From positions 62,001 through 126,000 of the forward strand of contig JBJXGX010000116.1 of assembly GCA_046160305.1 (NCBI GenBank): a stretch of DNA of 64,000 nt, given 5' to 3'. Source of the stretch: SHXR01 sp046160305 (GTDB taxonomy: Bacteria; Pseudomonadota; Gammaproteobacteria; Burkholderiales; SG8-39). Shown here piece by piece: positions 25,467 to 34,499 of the stretch. The number at the start of each line of letters is the position of its first letter. Within the stretch, counting starts at the first letter, position 1. The notes beneath the pieces are model-generated. The model was not told the DNA's origin. It searched no databases and saw only the letters and a program-made list of their open reading frames with translations. The position numbers and the translations under genes were made by a program.

Positions 25467-26444
25467 TCAGTCGAGGAGTGCCCGCGCGAAATCGTCCGCG
25501 ACAAACGGACGCATGTCGTCCAGTCCTTCACCCACGCCGATGAATCGCAATGGGATTGGCGCACCTTTTCCGGCACCCGCGCGGGCATGTGCGATCGCCA
25601 CGACGACACCGCCCTTCGCGGTGCCATCGAGTTTTGTCATCAATAATCCGGTGAGGCCGATCGCATCGTCGAACGCCTTGACCTGGGCAAGCGCGTTCTG
25701 GCCGGTATTGGCATCCAGAACCAGCAACACTTCGTGCGGCGCGGTACCGTCCGCTTTGGTAATGACGCGCCGGATCTTCTTGAGTTCCTCCATCAGATGC
25801 AGTTGCGTCGGGAGCCGGCCGGCGGTATCGGCGATCACCACATCAATACCACGGGCCCGTGCCGCGCTGATCGCATCGAACACCACGGCGCCAGGATCGG
25901 CGCCTTCCTGCGAAATCACGGTAACGTTATTTCGGGCGCCCCAAATTGCCAGTTGTTCCCGGGCTGCCGCACGGAACGTGTCGCCCGCGGCAAGCAGGAC
26001 GCTCTGACCCTGCGCCTGGAAGTATTTCGCAAGCTTGCCGATCGATGTGGTTTTCCCGACCCCATTGACCCCGGCCACCATCATCACGAATGGTTTCGCC
26101 GCGTCGCTGACGAAGGGTTTTTCAAGCGGCGCAAGAACGCGCGCGATTTCCTCCCGCAGCGCACCCTTGAGTTCTTCTGCCGACTCAAGCTTTTCGTTCC
26201 TGACCCGCAAACGAAGCATCTTGAGCAGGTGCGCGGTCGCATCAACCCCTGTATCGGCCATGAGCAACGCCGATTCCAACTCCTCGAACAGGGCATCATC
26301 GATCCTGCGCCCAGTGAAGATCGAGCCGATTTGCGCACGCGTGTTGCGCAGCCCCTGCTTCAGCTTGTCGAACCACGACGCGGCAGGCGCGTCGTCATTG
26401 GCAACAACCGGCGGCGCCTCGTTCTTTCTTGAAAAGCCAAACAT
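25467..26444 (-). CDS. ftsY: Signal recognition particle receptor FtsY
   Basis: GTPase that docks SRP-ribosome complexes at the Sec translocon. After a short variable N-terminal region (about 20 aa; there is no long acidic A domain) come the N domain and the G domain with GVNGVGKTTSIGKLA, the insertion box, DTAGRLPTQ and TKLDGTAKGG, and the C-terminal FIGVGEGLDDMRPF. I start at the ATG at 26444, giving MFGFSRKNE and 325 aa. It is divergent from rsmD, 142 bp away. Confidence 0.96.
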   Translation of the reverse strand: MFGFSRKNEAPPVVANDDAPAASWFDKLKQGLRNTRAQIGSIFTGRRIDDALFEELESALLMADTGVDATAHLLKMLRLRVRNEKLESAEELKGALREEIARVLAPLEKPFVSDAAKPFVMMVAGVNGVGKTTSIGKLAKYFQAQGQSVLLAAGDTFRAAAREQLAIWGARNNVTVISQEGADPGAVVFDAISAARARGIDVVIADTAGRLPTQLHLMEELKKIRRVITKADGTAPHEVLLVLDANTGQNALAQVKAFDDAIGLTGLLMTKLDGTAKGGVVVAIAHARAGAGKGAPIPLRFIGVGEGLDDMRPFVADDFARALLD

Positions 26445-26586
26445 GGGTACGATGAGATTGTCGAATCGGACGCGTGAAGCCGGGGAAACGAAGGCCGATT
26501 CCCGAAAAGGGCCGTCTTGATGCGTCGATTCTATCAAACGTAACTCGGCCCCCCGACCCGGAGCGCCAATATTCGTACCGATCATC

Positions 26587-27180
26587 ATGCCATCGAGAAA
26601 TCACGGTGCTCGCCGCCGGAATACGCTTCGCATCATTGGCGGGTCATGGCGTGGTCGGCTGGTCCATTTTCCGGATGCCGAAACGTTACGGCCGACCCCG
26701 GATCGCGTGCGCGAGACACTGTTCAACTGGCTGGGACAGGAATTGACCGGCCTTCGTTGCCTCGATCTTTTCGCTGGGAGCGGTGTTCTGGGCCTTGAGG
26801 CTTTGTCTCGCAACGCGGGCCACGTTACATTTGTCGAGCAATCGCGCGGCGCCTGCCGTGCTGTCGCGGAATCCGCGAAGACCCTTGGCGCAATCGATTT
26901 CCAGCTTCATTGCTGTGATGCGCTAGAATTCCTGCATCGCGAGGATCGGCGCCTCCGCGATTCAAAAACCGCAGGTCCGTTCGATATCGTTTTCCTCGAT
27001 CCCCCATATGGGCAAGACTGGATCGAGACTGTGCTTCCAAGACTCGCCCCGATCGTCTCGCCAGATGCACGCATGTATTTCGAGGCGGATCAGGCGATCA
27101 CCGAGTTGGAGGGCTGGGCGATACTGAAATCGGCCAAAGCAGGCATGGTTCACTACGGACTGGCAGAGAGGGAGAAGTAA
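26587..27180 (+). CDS. rsmD: 16S rRNA (guanine(966)-N2)-methyltransferase
   Basis: Methylates G966 of 16S rRNA in the assembled small subunit. The 197-residue enzyme opens with the RsmD signature LRIIGGSWRGR and RPTPDRVRETLFNWL, followed by the SAM-binding DLFAGSGVLGLEALSR and the catalytic DPPYG (residues about 138-142, N6/N2-amino methyltransferase motif IV). The stop overlaps the coaD start by one base, showing coupling. Confidence 0.96.
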   Translation: MPSRNHGARRRNTLRIIGGSWRGRLVHFPDAETLRPTPDRVRETLFNWLGQELTGLRCLDLFAGSGVLGLEALSRNAGHVTFVEQSRGACRAVAESAKTLGAIDFQLHCCDALEFLHREDRRLRDSKTAGPFDIVFLDPPYGQDWIETVLPRLAPIVSPDARMYFEADQAITELEGWAILKSAKAGMVHYGLAEREK

Positions 27181-27665
27181 TGAGGAAAGCGGTGTATCCG
27201 GGCACTTTCGATCCATTGACACGCGGCCATGAAGACTTGGTGCGGCGCGCGTCCACGTTGTTCGACGCGGTCGTCGTTGGCGTGGCGGACAGTCGTGGCA
27301 AGCGCCCGTTCTTTTCGTTCGACGAGCGCATCGGGATGGCCCGCGAAGTGCTGGCCGGGTACGCAAATGTCGAGGTCAAGGGTTTCTCGACATTGCTTCG
27401 CGATTTTGTCATCGCCGAGGACGCCCGCATCATCCTTCGCGGGTTACGCGCGGTCTCCGACTTCGAGTACGAGTTTCAGCTTGCCGGAATGAACCGCACC
27501 CTGATCCCGGATGTCGAAACAGTGTTTCTGACCCCGGCGGACAAATACATGTTCGTATCGGCCACGATCGTCCGGGAAATCGCCACCCTTGGAGGCGACG
27601 TTGCAAAGTTCGTGCATCCAATGGTTGCCGCGCGCATGGCAGAGAAGGTCCGGCAATCGCAGTAA
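27180..27665 (+). CDS. coaD: Pantetheine-phosphate adenylyltransferase
   Basis: Fourth step of coenzyme A synthesis: transfers AMP to 4'-phosphopantetheine. It shows the nucleotidyltransferase motif YPGTFDPLTRGHEDLVRRA (TxGH at residues about 15-18), RGLRAVSDFEYEFQLAGMN and the C-terminal VSATIVREIA, which replaces the more common ISSTLVREIA. Length 161 aa is typical. Between rsmD and a ferredoxin, the usual betaproteobacterial trio. Confidence 0.97.
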   Translation: MRKAVYPGTFDPLTRGHEDLVRRASTLFDAVVVGVADSRGKRPFFSFDERIGMAREVLAGYANVEVKGFSTLLRDFVIAEDARIILRGLRAVSDFEYEFQLAGMNRTLIPDVETVFLTPADKYMFVSATIVREIATLGGDVAKFVHPMVAARMAEKVRQSQ

Positions 27666-27684
27666 CCCTGCCGGCCGATGATCC

Positions 27685-27966
27685 ATGGCGCTCCTGATTA
27701 CCGATCAGTGCATCAATTGCGATGTCTGCGAGCCTGAATGCCCGAACGGTGCGATCAGCCAGGGCGACGAGTACTATGTTATCGATCCCGACAAATGCAC
27801 CGAATGCGTCGGGCATTTCGAGTCGCCGCAATGCCGGGAGGTGTGCCCGGTCGATTGCATTCCGGTTGATCCGGGGCGCATCGAATCGAAGGACGCTCTT
27901 CGGCTCAAATACCTGGGCCTGATGGCACGCGCGGGTACGCCGCACGAATCCACGCCGATCGCTTGA
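27685..27966 (+). CDS. YfhL-type 4Fe-4S dicluster ferredoxin
   Basis: 93-aa cytosolic electron carrier. Two cluster motifs are visible: CINCDVCEPECP at about residues 10-21, and CTECVGHFESPQCREVCPVDC, the second with the long insertion between cysteines typical of the Allochromatium/YfhL class. These have unusually low redox potentials. It lies 19 bases after coaD on the same strand. Partner enzyme unknown. Confidence 0.93.
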   Translation: MALLITDQCINCDVCEPECPNGAISQGDEYYVIDPDKCTECVGHFESPQCREVCPVDCIPVDPGRIESKDALRLKYLGLMARAGTPHESTPIA

Positions 27967-27978
27967 ATGCAATCGGAC

Positions 27979-29934
27979 TTACGCGGCGACTGGTAGTTGG
28001 GTTTCGTCCAACTTGAGGGTCCGATCAAGCTCGCGAGCGATCTTCTGCACATCCTCGATGTGCGCACGTTGACGGCCCGCCACCTGCTCCAACTCTCGCA
28101 GCCGCTCCTCGAGCGTATCGGTTGCGCCATGAACCCGCTTGATCGAATCGAGGCGCCGGCGCAACTGCTGCTGGCGCTCGCGGGTCTGCAACTCGATCGG
28201 CGCAATGGCCTCGCGAAACCATTGCTCCGCCTCGCGATTGGCGTATGTGAACACGCGGCGCACCTGGGTGGCAATCGTATCGAGGAACCGCTGCAGCAAG
28301 GTCATCGCCTCGGTGGTCAGCATCGCGAACAGCGTGTCGAAGTGTTTTTGGTATAGGCCTTCGATACGCTGGAATTCCTTGTGGTAACGCTCCAGCGAGA
28401 ACACCGGCGGGGAACCCAGCTTCAGTCCCTGTTCGCTTTCATAGCGCCGGTATGCGGATTCCATCATCTTATGGATCTCGGTGATCTGATGATCCACATC
28501 CTTCATCCGGGTCCGGCATCGATCGAAGTATCCGATCATCGCGGTGCGCACCCCGGAGGTAAATCGACTTTTGCGGACTTCGAGCATGGCCAAGCGGGCG
28601 TCTTCATTCAGCGCCTCGCTGCCAAGTTGCGCAAAGACACTGTTCGCGTGCTTCGTGTAGATACTGCGAAGTGCCTGGAATTTCGCGAGCCCGCGTTCGA
28701 ATCGGGTTTTCTCCGCGCGCGCCTTGCCGACCATTTGCGCCACGATCCCGATGTTCTTGCCGCGCAAGGTGATCAGCTCGTCGCGTTGATCGTCGAAACT
28801 CTTCAGGCGTGCTTCGAGAATGGATTGAGTACTGGCGAAGATCGTGCCCAGATCGCTTTGGGTGCTCTCGCGCATGATCTCGCGCCGCCGCGGTACCAGG
28901 TTGTTCGACAACGCCTGCTCAAGCAGAGGTAGGCGGCTGCGCTGCAGAAGCGGCTCGTCATCCCTTATCTTCGCGAGCAGTCCGCGCTGCGCCGACACCG
29001 GAAAGATATTGGCGCCATCGATTTCCAGTTTGCTCGAGCAATAGAAGACCTGCTGCAACACTTCGGCTTCGATCTGCTCCTCGGTGCGGATCCCATCCCA
29101 GAGCGCGTCGATCTTGTTGAGCACCGCGAACCGGCATAGCTCCCGCTTTCCTGCCGGCTGAATGTGGCTTTGCCACATCTCCAGATCGCTTTTGGACACA
29201 CCGGTATCGAGCCCAAGGAGAAAAAGCACTGCATGCGCGTTCGGCAGCAGATCAAGGGTGAGCTCAGGCTCCGAACCGAGCGCATTCAAGCCGGGCGTGT
29301 CGAGGATCACCAGTCCTTGCGCGAGCAGGGGATGCGGAAAATTGATCACGGCGTGCCGCCAGCGCGGCACTTCCACCATCGAGCCGTCGCCATCCGGAAG
29401 AGGCTCGTCCGGCCCACTGTTGACGAATAACCCGTAGCCCCGGGCCTCGCCGATCGGGATGCGTTTCGTGTCGCGGATGCGCTGGAGCGTGCGAACGAGG
29501 GATTCCGCGGAACTGACATCGAGCGGGAAGGTGGTCCACTCGTCGGGGATTTTCTTGAAGTCGCTGATCGATGCCTGGGCGCCGCGGGTTTCGATGGGCA
29601 GCACCTGCAGGCTTGGCGGCAGCTCCGGATTCCACTTGATCTCGGTGGGGCACATCGTGGTCCGCCCCGCGCTCGTGGGCAGCAATCGCCGGCCGTAGTC
29701 GGCGAAAAAAATGGCGTTGATCAGCTCGGATTTGCCACGCGAAAATTCGGCGACGAACGCGATCGTGAGTCGATCCTCGGCAAGGCGATCGACGATCTGG
29801 TTGATGCGCAGTTCAACCTGCGCGTCCGACAGGTCGTGTTCCTGAAGCCAGCGTCGGAAATCCTGGACTCGGTCGGAGACCCGCCTGCGCCATGCGCCGT
29901 AGTCTTGAAATTTGTGTGCGAGTGACGGGATCAT
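27979..29934 (-). CDS. Dynamin-like GTPase
   Basis: Large GTPase of the bacterial dynamin superfamily, 651 aa from the ATG at 29934 (GGGG six bases upstream; a GTG four codons earlier is also possible). G1 is AEFSRGKSE at about 62-70, G2 the threonine in RTTMCPTE, G3 DTPG at 212-215, G4 NKID at 273-276. The rest is helical and coiled coil, typical of a dynamin stalk. I see no transmembrane or hydrophobic paddle segment, unlike many bacterial dynamins, so membrane contact is not evident. It stands alone with no second dynamin copy. Its role (membrane remodelling, stress or phage tolerance) cannot be fixed from sequence. Confidence 0.82.
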   Translation of the reverse strand: MIPSLAHKFQDYGAWRRRVSDRVQDFRRWLQEHDLSDAQVELRINQIVDRLAEDRLTIAFVAEFSRGKSELINAIFFADYGRRLLPTSAGRTTMCPTEIKWNPELPPSLQVLPIETRGAQASISDFKKIPDEWTTFPLDVSSAESLVRTLQRIRDTKRIPIGEARGYGLFVNSGPDEPLPDGDGSMVEVPRWRHAVINFPHPLLAQGLVILDTPGLNALGSEPELTLDLLPNAHAVLFLLGLDTGVSKSDLEMWQSHIQPAGKRELCRFAVLNKIDALWDGIRTEEQIEAEVLQQVFYCSSKLEIDGANIFPVSAQRGLLAKIRDDEPLLQRSRLPLLEQALSNNLVPRRREIMRESTQSDLGTIFASTQSILEARLKSFDDQRDELITLRGKNIGIVAQMVGKARAEKTRFERGLAKFQALRSIYTKHANSVFAQLGSEALNEDARLAMLEVRKSRFTSGVRTAMIGYFDRCRTRMKDVDHQITEIHKMMESAYRRYESEQGLKLGSPPVFSLERYHKEFQRIEGLYQKHFDTLFAMLTTEAMTLLQRFLDTIATQVRRVFTYANREAEQWFREAIAPIELQTRERQQQLRRRLDSIKRVHGATDTLEERLRELEQVAGRQRAHIEDVQKIARELDRTLKLDETQLPVAA

Positions 29935-30061
29935 GCTAATCCCCACTCGCTGCCGACGAACGCGCCATCCGGATTTGGCCGATTTTGATCCTGCGACGTG
30001 GGCGCTGAATGTATCACAGCGACGTCAAGCGGCCTCATGCCCGTTGGTCGGTCGGGCGCAA

Positions 30062-30877
30062 TCAGCGGCGCTGGCAGGTCGGACAGAAGAATGTCGAGCG
30101 TTGTCCCTGCACGATCTTTCGAATCGTCGCGCCGCATACCTGGCATGCCAAGCCCGCACGGTCGTAGACGAAATGACGCGTCTGAAAATAACCCGGACGT
30201 CCGTCTCCGGACACGAAATCACGCAACGTCGAGCCACCGGCAAGGATCGCTTCCTCGAGGGTTTCGCGAATCGACTGCGCTAAGGCATCCATTCTTGACC
30301 GATTGATTTTTCCGGCCTGCAGGGTTGGGCGGATGCCGGCGCGAAACAAGCTCTCGCTCGCGTAGATGTTGCCTACGCCGACCACGACCAAGTGGTCCAT
30401 AAGCAATGCCTTGATACTGATGGCGCGTTTCCGGGACGCGCGGTGAAGCAGCATTCCCGAGAACTCGCTGCCGAGTGGTTCGACGCCAAGACGCGCAAGG
30501 AGCGGGTGCGAATCCGGGTCGCCTGCGTGCCAAAGAACGGCGCCGAATCGCCGCGGATCGCGCAGCCTGAGGATTTGGGTACCGACAATGAAGTCCACAT
30601 GGTCATGGGCGAGCGCCGGCTCCGAACGCGGGACGATGCGAAGGCTTCCCGACATGCCCAAATGGATGATCAACGTCCCGGTGCCGCAATCGATCAACAG
30701 ATACTTCGCGCGGCGGCTCACGCTCGTGATCAACCGGCCAACCACGGAGCGATGCAGGTTTCCCGGAATCGGCCAGCGAAGTCGATGGTCTCGAACGATC
30801 ACCCCGTCGATCGCATGGCCTTCGAGAAGCGGCGCGATGCCCCGTCGGGTGGTTTCGACCTCTGGAAGTTCTGGCAT
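30062..30877 (-). CDS. mutM: Formamidopyrimidine-DNA glycosylase
   Basis: Base-excision repair enzyme that removes 8-oxoguanine and formamidopyrimidines and nicks the DNA. The mature N-terminus is PELPEVETTRRG, with the catalytic proline and glutamate; the conserved lysine is in RRAKYLLID, the H2TH helices contain DHLVVVGVGNIYASE, and the C-terminal zinc finger is CQVC-N16-CPTC. I start at the ATG at 30877 (271 aa). Divergent from the TPR gene, 160 bp away. A second, different Fpg-like gene lies at 45.6 kb. Confidence 0.96.
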   Translation of the reverse strand: MPELPEVETTRRGIAPLLEGHAIDGVIVRDHRLRWPIPGNLHRSVVGRLITSVSRRAKYLLIDCGTGTLIIHLGMSGSLRIVPRSEPALAHDHVDFIVGTQILRLRDPRRFGAVLWHAGDPDSHPLLARLGVEPLGSEFSGMLLHRASRKRAISIKALLMDHLVVVGVGNIYASESLFRAGIRPTLQAGKINRSRMDALAQSIRETLEEAILAGGSTLRDFVSGDGRPGYFQTRHFVYDRAGLACQVCGATIRKIVQGQRSTFFCPTCQRR

Positions 30878-31037
30878 GAATATCCTGGTTGTCCGGGGCA
30901 AATGGGCCGCTGATCGGGACGATCGATCCGCCGAACGCTATTCGGTCTCAAGCGCGTCAACGGATCGGGCATTTTTTGTTGTACGAGCGGTCAAATGTAC
31001 CTAAGATGATCGCGCCCTCCAACCCGCCGGACCCCAA

Positions 31038-32852
31038 ATGGCATCTCCAATCCTGCAGCGGCGATTCAATCGCCTGACCGGCGCGTGCGCCACCGCGTTG
31101 GCGGCGGCCACGCTGTCCGCGTGCGCCCTGACGGCGGTTCCCACACCCGCTCGGGCATTGGCGGCGGACTCCGTCTCCGAGGTGAGTCAAGTCGGCCCGT
31201 TTCGCCGCTCGCCCGAGGGCAGCAGCGCATTCCGCCAGGGTCAGCCGATAACCGAACTCACCGCCGAGGCGCTCTATGAATTCCTGCTGGCCGAGGTCGC
31301 GCTGCAACGTGGTCAGCTCGGCGTTGCGACCCAGGCCTACCTTGATCTTGCCAAGCGTTCTCGTGACGCCCGCGTAGCGCGCCGGGCAACCGAGGTCGCG
31401 GTGCACGCCAGAATGCCCAACGCGGCGATCGAAGCGGCGCGCATTTGGCATGAGACCGATCTCGAATCCGACGATGCGTTGCGAGCGCTTTCGTCGCTCC
31501 TCATCTCGGCGAACAAGCTCGACGAGGCCGAGCCGTACCTGCAAAAAACCCTCGCTCGACGCAAAGCGGATATCGGCGAGGGGTTGATTCAACTGGGACA
31601 GTTTCTCGCATCGAATGCTGACAAGCCGGCCGTGCTCCGTCTGGTCAAGCGGCTTGCGGAACCCCACGGCGGTTCGGCTGGAGCGCATCTCGCGATCGCG
31701 CAGGCGGCGCTTGCCGCGAACGACGACACGCTGGCACGCGCCGAGGCGCAAAAGGCCGGTCAGCTTCGCGCCGGTTGGGAACAGGCCGCTCTGGTCGAAG
31801 CCGCGGTGTTGCAGAAGCAATCCAATAGCGCCGCCCTCGGTTTCATGCGCGATTTCCTGAGCGCGAATCCAAAGTCGCTGGCGGTGCGTGGCGCGTACGC
31901 GCGAATCCTGGTCGCCGAACGCGATCTCCCCGTTGCCCGCGAGCAGTTCAAGATCCTTGCCGATGAAAACCGGGGCAATGTCGAGGTGTTGTATGAAGTC
32001 GCGTTGCTGTCGATGCAAATCGAAGATTGGCCGATTGCCGAGACGCAGCTCAAGCAGCTCCTGACGATGCCGTTTCGCGACCGGGAACTCCTGCAATTGC
32101 ATCTGGGGCAAATCGCCGAGGAGCAGAAGCGCTACGACGAGGCATTGACGCGGTACCGCGACATACAGAAAGGCGAGCACCTGCTGAGCGCCCAGATTCG
32201 GCAGTCCGCGGTGATCGCCAAACAAGGCAATCTCGAGGGGGCGCGAACCTTCCTGCAACAGGCGAGCCCGGTCAACGAGCAGCAGCGCGTGCAGCTCGTG
32301 CTCGCGGAAAGCCAATTGCTCCGCGACGCCAACCAATCGGATGACGCCATCGGCGTGCTCGATCGCGCACTCGCCAAACTGCCGAATAACCCCGAGCTGC
32401 TCTATGACCACGCGATGCTGGCCGAAAAGCTCGACCGCGTGGCCGTGATGGAGGCGTCGCTTCGGAAAGTGATTTCGATCAAGCCCGACCATGCCCATGC
32501 TTACAACGCGCTTGGCTACTCGTTGGCGGATCGCAACATGCGCCTGCCGGAGGCGCGCGAGCTCATCGAGAAAGCGATGAAGCTCGCACCCGACGATCTC
32601 TTCATCGTCGATAGCATGGGTTGGGTTCTGTATCGGCAAGGCGATCTCGACGGGGCGCTTGCACAACTCACGCGAGCCTACAAGGGGCGGCCCGATGCGG
32701 AAATCGCGGCGCATCTCGGGGAAGTCCTCTGGCAGCTCGGCCGGCGCACCGAGGCGCTCAAGATCTGGCAAGAGGGCGCCAAGAAATCGCCCGAGAACGA
32801 AGTCCTGCAAAAGACTATGCGCCGCTTTCAGGAGTCAACGGCGGTCAAGTGA
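31038..32852 (+). CDS. Tetratricopeptide-repeat lipoprotein
   Basis: 604-aa exported protein built mainly of TPR helices. The N-terminus is a signal with lipobox-like LSAC near residues 26-29. TPR units are clearest from about 430 to 590 (HAHAYNALGYSLADRN, DLFIVDSMGWVLYRQGDLDGALAQL, EIAAHLGEVLWQLGR). Such proteins scaffold complexes in the envelope; no enzyme motif is seen. It stands immediately upstream of lolB, with which it overlaps (GTGA), an order conserved in betaproteobacteria. Likely periplasmic face of the outer or inner membrane; partner unknown. Confidence 0.85.
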   Translation: MASPILQRRFNRLTGACATALAAATLSACALTAVPTPARALAADSVSEVSQVGPFRRSPEGSSAFRQGQPITELTAEALYEFLLAEVALQRGQLGVATQAYLDLAKRSRDARVARRATEVAVHARMPNAAIEAARIWHETDLESDDALRALSSLLISANKLDEAEPYLQKTLARRKADIGEGLIQLGQFLASNADKPAVLRLVKRLAEPHGGSAGAHLAIAQAALAANDDTLARAEAQKAGQLRAGWEQAALVEAAVLQKQSNSAALGFMRDFLSANPKSLAVRGAYARILVAERDLPVAREQFKILADENRGNVEVLYEVALLSMQIEDWPIAETQLKQLLTMPFRDRELLQLHLGQIAEEQKRYDEALTRYRDIQKGEHLLSAQIRQSAVIAKQGNLEGARTFLQQASPVNEQQRVQLVLAESQLLRDANQSDDAIGVLDRALAKLPNNPELLYDHAMLAEKLDRVAVMEASLRKVISIKPDHAHAYNALGYSLADRNMRLPEARELIEKAMKLAPDDLFIVDSMGWVLYRQGDLDGALAQLTRAYKGRPDAEIAAHLGEVLWQLGRRTEALKIWQEGAKKSPENEVLQKTMRRFQESTAVK

Positions 32853-33442
32853 ATAGCAAAGCCGCGGCGATCCCGATGGCTGCCCGACTCGCTACCCTGA
32901 TCGTCGCGCTTGCGTTCGCCGGATGCGCCGCGATCACGCAGCAACCCGCGCCGTCCAAACCGCCCGAAGCAAACGATATCCACTTCGAAGTGGATGGTCG
33001 TTTCGCGGTGCGCTATCGGGACGAAGGCGGGAGCGGGCGGATCGCGTGGGTCCACTTGCCGCAGTCCGATGACATCACGATTTCCAATCCGGTTGGGCAG
33101 GGCATCGCGCGCATCGTGCGCCGCGATGGCGTCTACACGCTCACGACTAGCCAGGGGCGCGCGCATTCCGCAACCGATCCGGATCAACTGACCGAACAGG
33201 TACTCGGATGGCCGTTGCCGCTTTCCGGCCTGCCATTTTGGTTGCGCGGGCAGCCGGCGCCAGGGCGGCCGGCTGAAAGTTCCGGCGTGAATTCGGAGCG
33301 CCCCACCGAACTCCGCCAATCGGGTTGGACGATCGAATACTTGTCGCGACACTCGCTGAACGGACTGCCCGAGCGATTGCGCATCCGTCGCGACGATCTC
33401 GATATCCGCCTGGTGCTAGAGGAATGGCGCGCAGTCCAGTGA
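32849..33442 (+). CDS. lolB: Outer-membrane lipoprotein receptor LolB
   Basis: Takes lipoproteins from LolA and inserts them in the outer membrane. The GTG start overlaps the stop of the TPR gene; an ATG at 32876 is a possible alternative. A lipobox LAFAGC precedes the mature cysteine. The family's beta-barrel-like fold is marked by FEVDGRFAVRYRDEGGSGRIAWVH near the start, GWPLPLSGLPFWLRG in the middle and GWTIEYL with PERLRIRRDDLDIRLVLEEW at the end. The 3' end overlaps ispE by 19 bases. Confidence 0.9.
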   Translation: MNSKAAAIPMAARLATLIVALAFAGCAAITQQPAPSKPPEANDIHFEVDGRFAVRYRDEGGSGRIAWVHLPQSDDITISNPVGQGIARIVRRDGVYTLTTSQGRAHSATDPDQLTEQVLGWPLPLSGLPFWLRGQPAPGRPAESSGVNSERPTELRQSGWTIEYLSRHSLNGLPERLRIRRDDLDIRLVLEEWRAVQ

Positions 33443-34278
33443 TCGCGTGGGGTGAATGGCTCCCGGCGCCGGCCAAGATCAATCTGTTCTTGCATGTAGT
33501 AGGCCGGCGGGACGATGGATACCATCTTCTGCAGACGATCTTTCGGTTTGTCGATCTGCACGACCACTTGCGATTCCGCCCGGCCGAGGACGGCGAGATC
33601 CACCTTCTTACGGGTCTCCCAGGCGTGGATCCGCAATCAAATCTCGTGGTCCGTGCCGCGCTCGCGCTGCGCGCGGCAACCGGCTGTCGACGTGGTACGA
33701 CGATCGAGATCAACAAACACATCCCGATGGGTGGTGGGCTTGGCGGCGGCAGTTCCGATGCCGCCACGACCCTGATCGCACTCAACGCACTCTGGGAGCT
33801 TGGCCTGACGCGGGCGGCGTTGATGCGGATCGGTTTGTCGCTTGGCGCTGACGTCCCCGTGTTCGTCATGGGACGCAACGCGTTCGCCGAGGGCATCGGC
33901 GAAGCGCTCGTGCCGCTCGATCTCGGACCCGCTTGGTATTTGATTTTGATGCCTGATGTGATTGTCCCGACCGGGCTCGTCTTCAGCGACCCGACATTGA
34001 CACGGGATACCGAAAGAACCACAATAGCGGCCTTTTTTGCGGGGGAAAAACTCGCAAATGATCTCGAGCCGGTGGTGCGGCGCCGGTATCCACTGGTTGC
34101 GCGGCATCTCGATTGGCTGTCTACTCACGGGTCGGCCCGGATGAGCGGCTCCGGAAGCAGTGTTTTTGCGGAGTTTCTGACCGAGTCGGCGGCGCGCGCC
34201 GTGGCTGCGCAGCTTGAACCGGGAATGAAAGGGTTGGTGGTTAGCGGGCTGTTGCGACATCCGCTGGTGGAGCCGTAG
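33424..34278 (+). CDS. ispE: 4-diphosphocytidyl-2-C-methyl-D-erythritol kinase
   Basis: GHMP kinase of the non-mevalonate isoprenoid pathway. Features are the substrate-side APAKINLFLHVVGRRDDGYH motif near residues 15-34, the ATP loop PMGGGLGGGSSDAATTL near 100-116 and SGSGSSVFAEF near 235-245. I start at the ATG at 33424 (284 aa), which overlaps lolB. Order lolB-ispE-tRNA-Gln-prs is a betaproteobacterial hallmark. Confidence 0.96.
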   Translation: MARSPVIAWGEWLPAPAKINLFLHVVGRRDDGYHLLQTIFRFVDLHDHLRFRPAEDGEIHLLTGLPGVDPQSNLVVRAALALRAATGCRRGTTIEINKHIPMGGGLGGGSSDAATTLIALNALWELGLTRAALMRIGLSLGADVPVFVMGRNAFAEGIGEALVPLDLGPAWYLILMPDVIVPTGLVFSDPTLTRDTERTTIAAFFAGEKLANDLEPVVRRRYPLVARHLDWLSTHGSARMSGSGSSVFAEFLTESAARAVAAQLEPGMKGLVVSGLLRHPLVEP

Positions 34279-34292
34279 CACCCACATAATAC

Positions 34293-34367
34293 TGGGGAGT
34301 CGCCAAGTGGTAAGGCACCGGATTTTGATTCCGGCATTCGTAGGTTCGATCCCTACCTCCCCAGCCA
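34293..34367 (+). tRNA. tRNA-Gln (anticodon TTG)
   Basis: 75-nt cloverleaf with encoded CCA. The acceptor TGGGGAG pairs with CTCCCCA, discriminator G. D-arm GCCAAGTGGTAAGGC, anticodon arm CCGGA-TTTTGAT-TCCGG with anticodon TTG, T-arm with GGTTCGATCC. It lies between ispE and prs, 14 bases after the ispE stop, its usual place in betaproteobacteria, so it is probably cut from a longer transcript. Confidence 0.98.
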
Positions 34368-34499
34368 GTCTAGAAACTAGGCGCGCTTCGCGATAGACCG
34401 GACTGCTGGCAGCCGGCGAGGCATCATGCGGCAGTGTCGGGTTTTCGCGGTCCGGTTCGGAAAAATTGCAGTCCTCTGGTTTCTGGCGTCGAACGAGTC

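Noticed and set aside
30957..32810. 617-codon open frame antisense to the TPR gene
   Set aside because: It mirrors the TPR gene over its whole length; the plus strand has a signal peptide, TPR motifs and operon context, while the antisense product shows no domain. Long antisense frames are expected at this GC content.
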